Of a stretch of 64,000 nt of DNA, positions 8,127 through 15,545 are shown in pieces. The stretch covers positions 124,001 through 188,000 of the forward strand of contig JAIYBC010000057.1 in assembly GCA_027488845.1 (NCBI GenBank). Direction: 5' to 3'. Source of the stretch: Verrucomicrobiales bacterium (GTDB lineage: Bacteria > Verrucomicrobiota > Verrucomicrobiia > Limisphaerales > UBA9464). A program made the translations under genes and the position numbers. The stretch's first letter is position 1. Each line of letters starts with the position of its first letter. The notes under the pieces were generated by a model, which saw nothing but the letters and a program-made list of their open reading frames with translations, was not told where the DNA came from and made no database searches.

Positions 8127-9068
8127 CTACTTCTTGGCCGCTTCCCAGCGGGCGAGCAGGTCCTCCATGCCGTTCATGGACTCACCCGGCGGCGTGGGAT
8201 TGAGGCGCTGGCGGATGTACTCGGCCGCGGCGTCGTGATCGGTGACGGAGCGGGGCAGCGTCGTGCCGGCGGCATTGGCGTGGCCGCCGCCGTCGAGCCG
8301 GGAGGCCACCTTCAGGGCTTCGCCATTCCGGCTGCGGAAACTGACCACGAATGCGCCGTTGCCCTTCTTGAAAAGCGTCGTCAGGACCGCATGGGGGGTC
8401 ACCCGTTGCTCCAGCATCTGGTGCACGATGGCGTTGGTGTTGCCGACCACGGTCCGGACGAGGCCGACCTCCGGGCTCAAGGCCTCCACGTGGTTCCGGG
8501 CCCACTCGAAGCCGATGGGGTCCTCGAGGCGGCGCTTCACCTGCATGACCTCGATCAACGGGTGTTGGAGCAGCTTCTCCAGCTCGCCTCCGATGAGGGC
8601 GTGGAGATTCCAGAATCCATAGGCCTTCACCAGGTTGGCGTAGTCGCAGGCCTCGATGAAGTCCGGGTCGTTCTCCAGGAAGAGGTCGCCGACGTCGGTC
8701 AGGTGGACGATGCGGTCGAGCACCGGGGTCCCGAGTCCATGCTGGCAGCACATCTCGTAGCAGAGCAGGGAGGCGGACTTCTTCAGGTCATGGACCAGCT
8801 TCGCGAGCTTCGGACGGGTGTCGCCGGTATGGTGGTCCACCACGAGCCAGCCGCTGCGGTCCAGCCGCGCCTCGAAGGTGAAGTCGCTCACCCACGCCGT
8901 ACGTTCGGAAAGGGAGCGGATCTTCCATCCTTGGTAATGGTAGGCCTCCAACGCCACGTCGGAGCCGAAGAGGTGTTTGGCGAGGCGTTGCAGGAGCAGG
9001 CCGGAAACCAACCCGTCGAGATCGCTCTCGTGTGTCAGCACCACCTGCGGCTCGGTCAGGGAACCCAT
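8127..9068 (-). CDS. DHH/DHHA1 family phosphoesterase
   Basis: 313 residues. Seen: HESDLDG near residue 13 (metal-binding Asp pair), VVDHHTGD near residue 80 (the DHH motif) and, in the C-terminal DHHA1 domain, GGGHANAAGTTLP near residue 275. This domain pair is shared by nanoRNases/pAp phosphatases (NrnA) and cyclic dinucleotide phosphodiesterases. There is no GGDEF or PAS domain, so it is a cytosolic stand-alone enzyme; whether it acts on short RNA, pAp or a cyclic dinucleotide is undecided. ATG 9068 is chosen because further in-frame sequence would overlap the start of divergent fmt. Confidence 0.88.
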   Translation of the reverse strand: MGSLTEPQVVLTHESDLDGLVSGLLLQRLAKHLFGSDVALEAYHYQGWKIRSLSERTAWVSDFTFEARLDRSGWLVVDHHTGDTRPKLAKLVHDLKKSASLLCYEMCCQHGLGTPVLDRIVHLTDVGDLFLENDPDFIEACDYANLVKAYGFWNLHALIGGELEKLLQHPLIEVMQVKRRLEDPIGFEWARNHVEALSPEVGLVRTVVGNTNAIVHQMLEQRVTPHAVLTTLFKKGNGAFVVSFRSRNGEALKVASRLDGGGHANAAGTTLPRSVTDHDAAAEYIRQRLNPTPPGESMNGMEDLLARWEAAKK

Positions 9069-9192
9069 GTCCGGGGACGCTAGGGACGTGCCGGGGAGTG
9101 GCAATCGCCGATTCCACTGGCGGGCGCGGCGTGCGTGGATTCGCCGGCGTTCACGACTGACTTCCCCGGGGTCCGGCCCGTAGTCTGCCCCC

Positions 9193-10134
9193 ATGTCGGA
9201 GCCACTCCGGATCGTGTTCATGGGCACCGCCGACCTGGCGGCCACGGTGTTGCGCCGTCTTGCGGGGGATCCCCGTTGGACGGTGGTGCTCGCGGTGAGC
9301 CAGCCGGACAAGCCGAAGGGAAGGGACCTGACCCTGCAGCCGACCCCGGTGAAGAGCGCCGCCCTGGAACTGGGCATTCCGGTCGACCAGCCCCTGAAGG
9401 CGCGACTGCCGGACTTCCTGGACCGACTGCGCGCGTTGGAGCCGGCGCTCATCGTGGTGGCCGCCTATGGTCAACTCCTTCCGCAGGCCCTGCTCGACAT
9501 CCCCCGGCACGGTTGCCTGAACGTCCACACCTCGCTGCTGCCGCTCTACCGGGGAGCCGCGCCCATCCAGTGGGCGATCGCGGATGGACGCAAGGAGACC
9601 GGCGTGAGCCTGATGCGCATGGACGCCGGGTTGGACACCGGTCCGGTGGTGGCGACCGTGGTCACCCCGATCGCCGATTTGGACACGGGCCAGACCCTGC
9701 ATGACCGTTTGGCCGAATTGGGCGGTGAACTGCTGGTGGCGACCCTTGCGGACTACGTGGAGGGGCTGCGGATCCCGGTGCCGCAGCCCTCGGAAGGCGT
9801 CACGCTTGCCCGCAAGATCACAAGGGAAGACGGCCGGATCGTGTGGGAACGGCCGGCGGTGGAGACGTGGCGGCGCACCCGGGCCTTCACCCCGTGGCCA
9901 GGTGCCTGGTGTGAGATCCCCGCATCGCCCAAGCCCCGGCTGTTGAAGGTCCACAAGGTCCGGCCGGTGGAAGGATCGGGCGTCCCGGGAACCGTCCTGC
10001 CCTCGGAGAAGGGGCGTCTGGTGGTGGCCTGCGGGGAAGGGGCGTTGGAACTGGAGGAGATCCAGCCCGAGGCCGGCCGTCGGATGACGTCCGCGCAATT
10101 CCTGGCGGCTCAGCGTCCGGAACGCCTGTCCTGA
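9193..10134 (+). CDS. fmt: Methionyl-tRNA formyltransferase
   Basis: 313 residues, normal length. Formylates the initiator Met-tRNA using 10-formyl-THF. N-terminal formyltransferase domain: IVFMGTADLAA opening, catalytic region NVHTSLLPLYRGAAPIQWA (Asn and His, SLLP loop) and MDAGLDTGPV containing the catalytic Asp; the C-terminal OB-like domain starts near residue 205. Its functional partner def (39854-40429) lies elsewhere in the window; the two are often adjacent in other genomes. The last 25 bases overlap the end of a small minus-strand ORF. Confidence 0.96.
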   Translation: MSEPLRIVFMGTADLAATVLRRLAGDPRWTVVLAVSQPDKPKGRDLTLQPTPVKSAALELGIPVDQPLKARLPDFLDRLRALEPALIVVAAYGQLLPQALLDIPRHGCLNVHTSLLPLYRGAAPIQWAIADGRKETGVSLMRMDAGLDTGPVVATVVTPIADLDTGQTLHDRLAELGGELLVATLADYVEGLRIPVPQPSEGVTLARKITREDGRIVWERPAVETWRRTRAFTPWPGAWCEIPASPKPRLLKVHKVRPVEGSGVPGTVLPSEKGRLVVACGEGALELEEIQPEAGRRMTSAQFLAAQRPERLS

Positions 10135-10328
10135 TCCCCGACGGCTTCGCCGGCCTTGGGGGCGCTTCCATCGGCCGTGGGATTCGCCTTCGCTTTCCGG
10201 GACCGCCACCACCAGAAGCCGACGCCGCCGGCGGTCAGTGCGCAGAAGCCGACGAACAGGATCCCGGCGACGACCAGCATCGCGAGGAAGGCGGCGCCGA
10301 TGAGGATGAAGTAGCCCATGGCGACCAT
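10110..10328 (-). CDS. Small membrane protein, unknown
   Basis: 72 residues. MVAMGYFILIGAAFLAMLVV begins a long hydrophobic stretch (about 3-42, perhaps two tightly packed helices), ending with a WWW cluster, followed by a hydrophilic basic tail. It follows the MFS transporter stop by 14 bases on the same strand, so it may be its co-transcribed partner, and its tail overlaps the end of fmt in the opposite direction. No known family. Composition and operon position support it; a start at 10319 is equally possible. Confidence 0.55.
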   Translation of the reverse strand: MVAMGYFILIGAAFLAMLVVAGILFVGFCALTAGGVGFWWWRSRKAKANPTADGSAPKAGEAVGDQDRRSGR

Positions 10329-10342
10329 ATTGGTTCCCCGGT

Positions 10343-11551
10343 TCAGGAGGGCGGGTTGTGGGAAGCTTCGACGTGCCGGACCCGGTAGGCGAGCCAGACC
10401 GTGACCAAGGCGGCGACCACGGCGATCCAGCCGAGGCGGTTGTAGCCGTCGATCTTCCCGTCGGGACCGACCGTGACCAGCCAGCCACCGAGCGTGGCGG
10501 TGATCCCGGCCATGAGGTCGCGTCCACAGGAGTTGAGGCTCATGAACGCGCCGCGGCGTCGGGGATGCACGGCGAGGCTGCAGATGGCCTGGGCGGGAAT
10601 GAAGCGGCCGCTGGCGAAGACGAAGAACGAGGCTCCCAAGGCGACCACGGCGACACCCGGCAGATGCCCCGCATGGGTGATCCCGAGGGTCACCGGAACG
10701 GCGATGCCCACGAGGATGGCGTAGACCTTGGGGCGGCCATGGGTGTCCGCGAGCCGTCCGATCCATGGGGTGGTCACCACGCTGAGGATGCCGCCGACGA
10801 GGTAGAGCAGGAACAGCCGGTCCTCCGGGAAGCCCGCGTTGGCGATCAGGTAGGGGGCGAGCATCGGCACGATGGTGAAGTGGGCGAACACCAGGGTGCC
10901 GAAGAAAAGCAGGGCGCGGCGGGCGTTGGAATCGCGGAGGACCTCGAGCAGCGGGGCGAGTGCGGATCCGTGGGTCGGGTGGATGTGCCCGCGCATCTCG
11001 GGAAGGAAGCGCAGGATGAGTCCGAAGTTCACCACGGAGAGCGCGCTGACGAACCAGAAGGGGGCCTCCCAGTCGATGCGCGTCGCCAGGTAGAGTCCCA
11101 GGGGCACCCCCGCGGCGAGGGAGACCGAGAACGAGGTGGTGACCAGTCCGAGGCCCGCGGCGCGGCGCTCCGGCGGCACGATGTCCGACGCCACGGTCAT
11201 CACCATGGAACCGCAGATGCCGCCGAAGGCCCCGCAGACGGCGCGCGAGACGGCCAGGGCCGTGGCGGTATGGGAAAGGGCGCAGGCGACGGTGCCGGCG
11301 ATGAAGCCGACGTAGGTGACGAGCAGCAGGCCGCGGCGTTCGTGTCGGTCGATGTAGCCGGTCGCGAGGAATCCCACGATGCCCGAGAAGAGCGAATAGA
11401 CCGAGACCAGCGCGCTGAACTCCTTGGGGCTGATGGAGAGGTCCCGCATCAGCTGAGGCCCGAGCGGCAGCATCACCATGAAGTCTAGGACGTGGGTGAA
11501 CTGCACCGCGGACAGCAGGATCAGAAGGGCGCGTTCGCGGCTTCGGGTCAT
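10343..11551 (-). CDS. MFS transporter, DHA1-like
   Basis: 402 residues with about 12 hydrophobic segments in two bundles. Near the N-terminus are FTHVLDFMVMLPLGPQL (helix 1, as in sugar- and drug-efflux MFS) and, in the loop between helices 2 and 3, GYIDRHERRGLL, matching the MFS signature G-x3-D-R-x-G-R-R. Probably a proton-linked exporter; substrate unknown. ATG 11551 is chosen over an upstream in-frame ATG at 11599 because MTRSRERALLILLS opens directly into helix 1. It follows the PTP-RpiB-GlyA gene on the same strand, but a large hairpin in the 154-bp gap suggests separate transcription. Confidence 0.88.
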   Translation of the reverse strand: MTRSRERALLILLSAVQFTHVLDFMVMLPLGPQLMRDLSISPKEFSALVSVYSLFSGIVGFLATGYIDRHERRGLLLVTYVGFIAGTVACALSHTATALAVSRAVCGAFGGICGSMVMTVASDIVPPERRAAGLGLVTTSFSVSLAAGVPLGLYLATRIDWEAPFWFVSALSVVNFGLILRFLPEMRGHIHPTHGSALAPLLEVLRDSNARRALLFFGTLVFAHFTIVPMLAPYLIANAGFPEDRLFLLYLVGGILSVVTTPWIGRLADTHGRPKVYAILVGIAVPVTLGITHAGHLPGVAVVALGASFFVFASGRFIPAQAICSLAVHPRRRGAFMSLNSCGRDLMAGITATLGGWLVTVGPDGKIDGYNRLGWIAVVAALVTVWLAYRVRHVEASHNPPS

Positions 11552-11630
11552 GGAGGAGAGGTGACGGACGGCCGATGTCGGGCGACGGGCCGCGAGCACG
11601 TTGAAGCCGCCGTGGCCGGCCGGAAAGGCA

Positions 11631-11682
11631 AACCGCCGGCGAACCGTCCGGTCCTGGGACCGGGTGCGTTTCGCCGGCGGTT
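11631..11682 (-). terminator. Two-part hairpin after the glyA-containing gene
   Basis: A perfect 13-bp inverted repeat (11631-11643 with 11670-11682) encloses a second perfect 7-bp repeat (11648-11654 with 11657-11663). On the minus strand the outer arm runs into TTTGCCTTT. It sits 24 bases past the glyA stop, so it likely ends that transcript before the MFS gene. Confidence 0.6.
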
Positions 11683-11705
11683 GTCGGCAGTCCGGCCTGG
11701 CCGTG

Positions 11706-13847
11706 TCAGTAAGGCAGCGGGAAGCGCGCGGTGAGGGCGCGGACGCGGTCGCGGACCTTGTGGGCGGTGGCCGGGGTCGCGATGTCGAGCAGCACCTCGG
11801 AGATCATGTCCGCGATGGCGGCCATCTCGGTCTCCTTCATGCCGCGGGTCGTCACGGCCGGGGTCCCGAGCCGGACGCCGGAGCCTTCGAACGGAGAGCG
11901 GGTCTCGAACGGGATCGTGTTCTTGTTCGTGGTGATGCCGGCCTCGTCGAGGGCCAGCTGGCACTGCTTGCCGGTGAGGCCGCGGGCGCCGACATCGACC
12001 AGCATCAGGTGGTTCTCCGTGCCGCCGCTCACGATGCGGAATCCGTTGCGCTTCATCCCCTCCGCGAGGGCCGCGGCGTTCTTCACGATCTGCTGCTGGT
12101 AGGCCTTGAAGCCGGGCTGCAAGGCCTCGTGGAAGCAGACGGCCTTGGCGGCGATGACGTGCATCAGCGGGCCGCCCTGGATGCCGGGGAACACCTGGGA
12201 ATCGATCGCCTTCGCGTACTGCGCCTTGCAGAGCACGAGTCCGCCGCGGGGACCGCGCAGGGTCTTGTGGGTGGTCGTGGTGACGAAGTCGGCGTGCGCG
12301 ACGGGGCTCGGATGGACGCCGGCGGCGACGAGTCCCGCGATGTGGGCGATGTCGGCGAGGAGCATGGCGCCGACCTCGCGGGCGATCTCGCCCATGCGCT
12401 GGAAGTCGATCACGCGGGAATAGGCCGAGGCGCCCACGGTGATCATCTTGGGCCGGTGTTCCCGGGCCATGGCGGCGAGCTGGTCGTAGTCGATGCGTTC
12501 GTCGCCCTGGCGGACGCCGTAGTGGACGATCTCGAAGAACTTGCCGGAGAAGTTGGCCTTGTTGCCGTGGGTGAGGTGGCCGCCGTGGCTGAGGTCCATG
12601 GTCAGCAGCTTGTCGCCCGGCTTCAGGGTGGCGAAGTAGACCGCCATGTTGGCGCCGGAACCGGAGTGCGGCTGCACGTTGGCGTGTTCGGCGCCGAAGA
12701 GCTGCTTCGCCCGGTCGATCGCCAGCTGCTCGGCCTCGTCCACGAACTCGCATCCGCCATACCAGCGCTTCTTCGGATAGCCCTCGGCGTACTTGTTGGT
12801 GAGCACGCTTCCCTGGACCTCCATCACGGCGGGACTCGTGAAGTTCTCGCTGGCGATCAGCTCGATGTTCTCGAGCTGGCGGCGGCGTTCGTTGCGGATG
12901 ATCTCGGCGATCTGGGGATCGACGGCTTCGATGCGGTTGGACATGTCGGATTCGAGCTTCAGGACACGGCGTTCATGGCGCCCGCCTTCAAATTCGGAGT
13001 GGAGGAAGGTGTCGACGATGCCGGTGGCGGCCTCCGGTGGGACGAACCGGGCCCCGAGGCAGAGGATGTTGGCGTCGTTGTGCTGACGGCAGAGGGCGGC
13101 GCCCTCGACATTGTGGACCACGGCGGCCCGGATGCCGCGGACCTTGTTCGCCGCGATGCTGATTCCCACGCCCGTCGAGCACACCAGGATGCCCTGGTCG
13201 GCCTCGCCCTCGGCGACGATCTCCGCCACGGCGCGTCCGTAGTCCGGATAGTCCGTGGACTCGGTCGACCGCGTGCCGACGTCGACGACCGTGATGCCCT
13301 CGCGGGTCAGCAGTCCCTTGATGGATTCCTTCAGCTGGAACCCGGCGTGGTCGGATCCGACGGCGACCGTGCGGGTCGCCTTCGGGGCCTCGCCTTCCTT
13401 GACGAACCGGATGGCGGATTCGACGGCCCGGTGGATCTGGTCCCGGCATTCCACGTAGCCCTCCAGCGGACCGCCGATCGGGTCGGAGATGTCGAGGTCG
13501 ATGTCGGAGACACCCTCCTCGAACTCGCGCAGGACGAAGAGCTTCTCTGCCGCTTCGGGATAGAGCATGGCGATGCCCTCGACGTGTCCGCGGGTGAGGC
13601 CGAAGATGTAGTCGGCCTCGCGGATCATCCGTCCCGTCAGCATCTTCGCGCTGTGCCCGGTGAGTTCGACCCCGATCTGCCGGAGCGCGGTCACCGAGTG
13701 GGAGCTGGCCGCCTGGCCGTTGATGGCCCCGATGCCGGCAGACAGGACCCTCCAGTCCGGCCGATCCGCGAGGGCGCGACGGGCCAGGGCCTCGGCCATC
13801 GGGCTGCGGCAGGTGTTGCCGGTGCAAACGAAAAGAAGGGTCTTCAT
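11706..13847 (-). CDS. LMW phosphatase / RpiB / serine hydroxymethyltransferase, one open frame
   Basis: 713 codons uninterrupted. Residues 1-155: low-molecular-weight phosphatase with [16 protein letters not shown] (Cys8, Arg14; Thr at the position that sets arginine-phosphatase specificity in Bacillus YwlE) and an SDPIGGP general-acid loop. Residues 160-300: ribose-5-phosphate isomerase B ([10 protein letters not shown], catalytic Cys in [22 protein letters not shown]). Residues 302-713: serine hydroxymethyltransferase, which makes glycine and 5,10-methylene-THF, with the PLP-lysine motif [14 protein letters not shown] and full length (412). An ATG at 12944 falls exactly where SHMT normally begins, so separate translation of glyA is possible, although no stop separates the parts. 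Bacillus keeps ywlE-ywlF(rpiB)-glyA as close neighbours in this order. An indel in the assembly could mimic the second fusion: an out-of-frame TGA lies at 12961-12959. Confidence 0.88.
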   Translation of the reverse strand: MKTLLFVCTGNTCRSPMAEALARRALADRPDWRVLSAGIGAINGQAASSHSVTALRQIGVELTGHSAKMLTGRMIREADYIFGLTRGHVEGIAMLYPEAAEKLFVLREFEEGVSDIDLDISDPIGGPLEGYVECRDQIHRAVESAIRFVKEGEAPKATRTVAVGSDHAGFQLKESIKGLLTREGITVVDVGTRSTESTDYPDYGRAVAEIVAEGEADQGILVCSTGVGISIAANKVRGIRAAVVHNVEGAALCRQHNDANILCLGARFVPPEAATGIVDTFLHSEFEGGRHERRVLKLESDMSNRIEAVDPQIAEIIRNERRRQLENIELIASENFTSPAVMEVQGSVLTNKYAEGYPKKRWYGGCEFVDEAEQLAIDRAKQLFGAEHANVQPHSGSGANMAVYFATLKPGDKLLTMDLSHGGHLTHGNKANFSGKFFEIVHYGVRQGDERIDYDQLAAMAREHRPKMITVGASAYSRVIDFQRMGEIAREVGAMLLADIAHIAGLVAAGVHPSPVAHADFVTTTTHKTLRGPRGGLVLCKAQYAKAIDSQVFPGIQGGPLMHVIAAKAVCFHEALQPGFKAYQQQIVKNAAALAEGMKRNGFRIVSGGTENHLMLVDVGARGLTGKQCQLALDEAGITTNKNTIPFETRSPFEGSGVRLGTPAVTTRGMKETEMAAIADMISEVLLDIATPATAHKVRDRVRALTARFPLPY

Positions 13848-13986
13848 CGCCGAACGAAGGGCCGAAAAGTGGGAGCGAAGGTGGGGATGGTCAACGGGAT
13901 TTGCCGAAAGGAAACGGGCCGGACGTCCGGGATTCCATCCGGCGACCAAGCCGTTCCGTCGGCGTTCGGGGAGCGGCGCGCGAGGT

Positions 13987-15390
13987 TCAGCGTTGGCTCC
14001 AGCCCCAGCGGGCGCTCAAGGGCCAGAACACCCATCCGGAGCAGCCGACGATGCGTTCCTCCGGGAAATACGGGAGCGGCCACATGCGGGAATCGGAGCT
14101 GTTCATGGTGTTGTCGCCGAAGCAGAGGACCTGGCCCGCCGGCACGGTCAGGCCGTTGGCGGCGTCGGGGAAGTTCGGCGTCGAACGGCTCATGGAATCC
14201 AGTTGCGCCTTGTTGCGGAGGAACTGCTCCCGGAGCGGCCCCGCCGACGGGAGCATCGTGGCGTTGGTGAAGCCCCTCCAGATCGCCGCCTTCTCCGAGG
14301 CGATCTGCGCCAGCCCGGCCTTGGCCGACGGATCGGCGCTGCGCATCAGCTCGTACTCCACCTCGTGCGGAGAGAACCAGTAGCCCTCGGCGAACCCGAT
14401 GCCGTTGACGTGTCCGGAGTAGCGGCTTGAGGCCGGATGCAGCGAGGCGTCGAAGGAATAGACCTTCTCGAACCCGCTGTCGGTGGACTCGATCCTCCGG
14501 CCGTTGATCGTCACATGGCGGTCGTCGCCGATGGTCACCGTCTCCCCACCCAGCGCGATCAGGCGCTTGATGTAATGGGTGTTGGCCGTCATGCCCGGAT
14601 GCTTGAGCGACTTGAAGACGACGGTCTCGCCCCGCTGCGGACGCCGGAAGTTGTAGGTGACGCGGTCGACGAAGAGGCGGTCGCCGGACTTGATGCGGCA
14701 ACGGATGATGGGTTTACCGGCCTTGAACCGGCGCTGCGGGTAGGTGCCGTACTCGTTCACAAGGCTCATGTGGCGCGGGAAGTCCTGCCGGCCTTCGCTC
14801 ATGGAGGTCGAGACCGGGTACTCCCGGTTGCCCACCCGGACGAGGAACTTCCGTCCCAGCAGGTTCTGGATCGCGGAGCCGGGAGCGGGGCCTTCGACCC
14901 CCGCGAACTCGCCGTCCTCCGTCGCGATCACCTCGACGTAGTGGTATCCGAACAGCGCCCACTCCGCGGCCCGCACCAGGACGTTGGGAACCTGCTGGCC
15001 GTTGAAGCGCAGGTCCTCCGAGGTGATGCCGTTGAAGGTGGGCTGGGCGGAGCCGGTGGGGATGACCATCGGCTGGAAGAAGAACTGGCGGAAGGCGAAG
15101 AGCAGGATCGCCATGGTCACGAAGCCCTCCACGTTGTCGCGGATCGAGGCGTTCGGATAGGCGTTGAGCCACTGGTTGGCCGAGGTTTCCAGACGCCGCA
15201 TCTCGGCCTGGATCTCTTCCTTCGTCCCGGTGGCGCGCACCTGCCGGAGTCGGGCGATGGCCGAATCCATCTCCCCGACGTTCTTCGGCGCCAGCTCGTC
15301 GCGCTGGTGGTTCAGGATCTTCTCCGCCGAATCGGCCAATTGGCCCGCTTCCCGGTAAACCTTCCAAAGCAGATGACGGATCACGGACAT
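13987..15390 (-). CDS. lepB: Signal peptidase I, enlarged
   Basis: 467 residues, longer than usual. It removes signal peptides from secreted proteins at the outer face of the inner membrane. Layout: charged helical N-terminus (1-95); one membrane anchor (about 97-112, ending RQFFFQP); catalytic Ser in [11 protein letters not shown], where the usual SMxPT is SAQPT; a long insertion (about 135-245); catalytic Lys in [20 protein letters not shown]; another insertion (about 310-400); and the C-terminal box [14 protein letters not shown]. Catalytic Ser and Lys are both present, so it should be active. ATG 15390 gives the natural opening. It is divergent from the large haem protein gene and 139 bp upstream of the PTP-RpiB-GlyA gene. 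Confidence 0.9.
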   Translation of the reverse strand: MSVIRHLLWKVYREAGQLADSAEKILNHQRDELAPKNVGEMDSAIARLRQVRATGTKEEIQAEMRRLETSANQWLNAYPNASIRDNVEGFVTMAILLFAFRQFFFQPMVIPTGSAQPTFNGITSEDLRFNGQQVPNVLVRAAEWALFGYHYVEVIATEDGEFAGVEGPAPGSAIQNLLGRKFLVRVGNREYPVSTSMSEGRQDFPRHMSLVNEYGTYPQRRFKAGKPIIRCRIKSGDRLFVDRVTYNFRRPQRGETVVFKSLKHPGMTANTHYIKRLIALGGETVTIGDDRHVTINGRRIESTDSGFEKVYSFDASLHPASSRYSGHVNGIGFAEGYWFSPHEVEYELMRSADPSAKAGLAQIASEKAAIWRGFTNATMLPSAGPLREQFLRNKAQLDSMSRSTPNFPDAANGLTVPAGQVLCFGDNTMNSSDSRMWPLPYFPEERIVGCSGWVFWPLSARWGWSQR

Positions 15391-15545
15391 GCGTGGGCTC
15401 ACAGTCGGGGAACCCTCCACGGGGCGCGAGAAGAAATCGGTCCACGTGGGGACCGCGCGGCGGCCCGTCCGTCGAATGCGGTTCCTGGACCGCCTTGGCG
15501 GCCGTGCTCTTGCCGGGGGTGGCCCGGTTCGCGCAGCGTTCCGGC

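Noticed and set aside
11552-11705. Glycine or THF riboswitch near the glyA-containing gene
   Set aside because: The gap on this side is downstream of glyA and holds only the nested hairpin; the upstream gap (13848-13986) shows no match to the motifs of these riboswitches that I know.
11601-14270. An 889-codon plus-strand open frame antisense to the PTP-RpiB-GlyA gene
   Set aside because: Same shadow effect; no recognisable motif or signal, and the opposite strand encodes three well-known enzymes.
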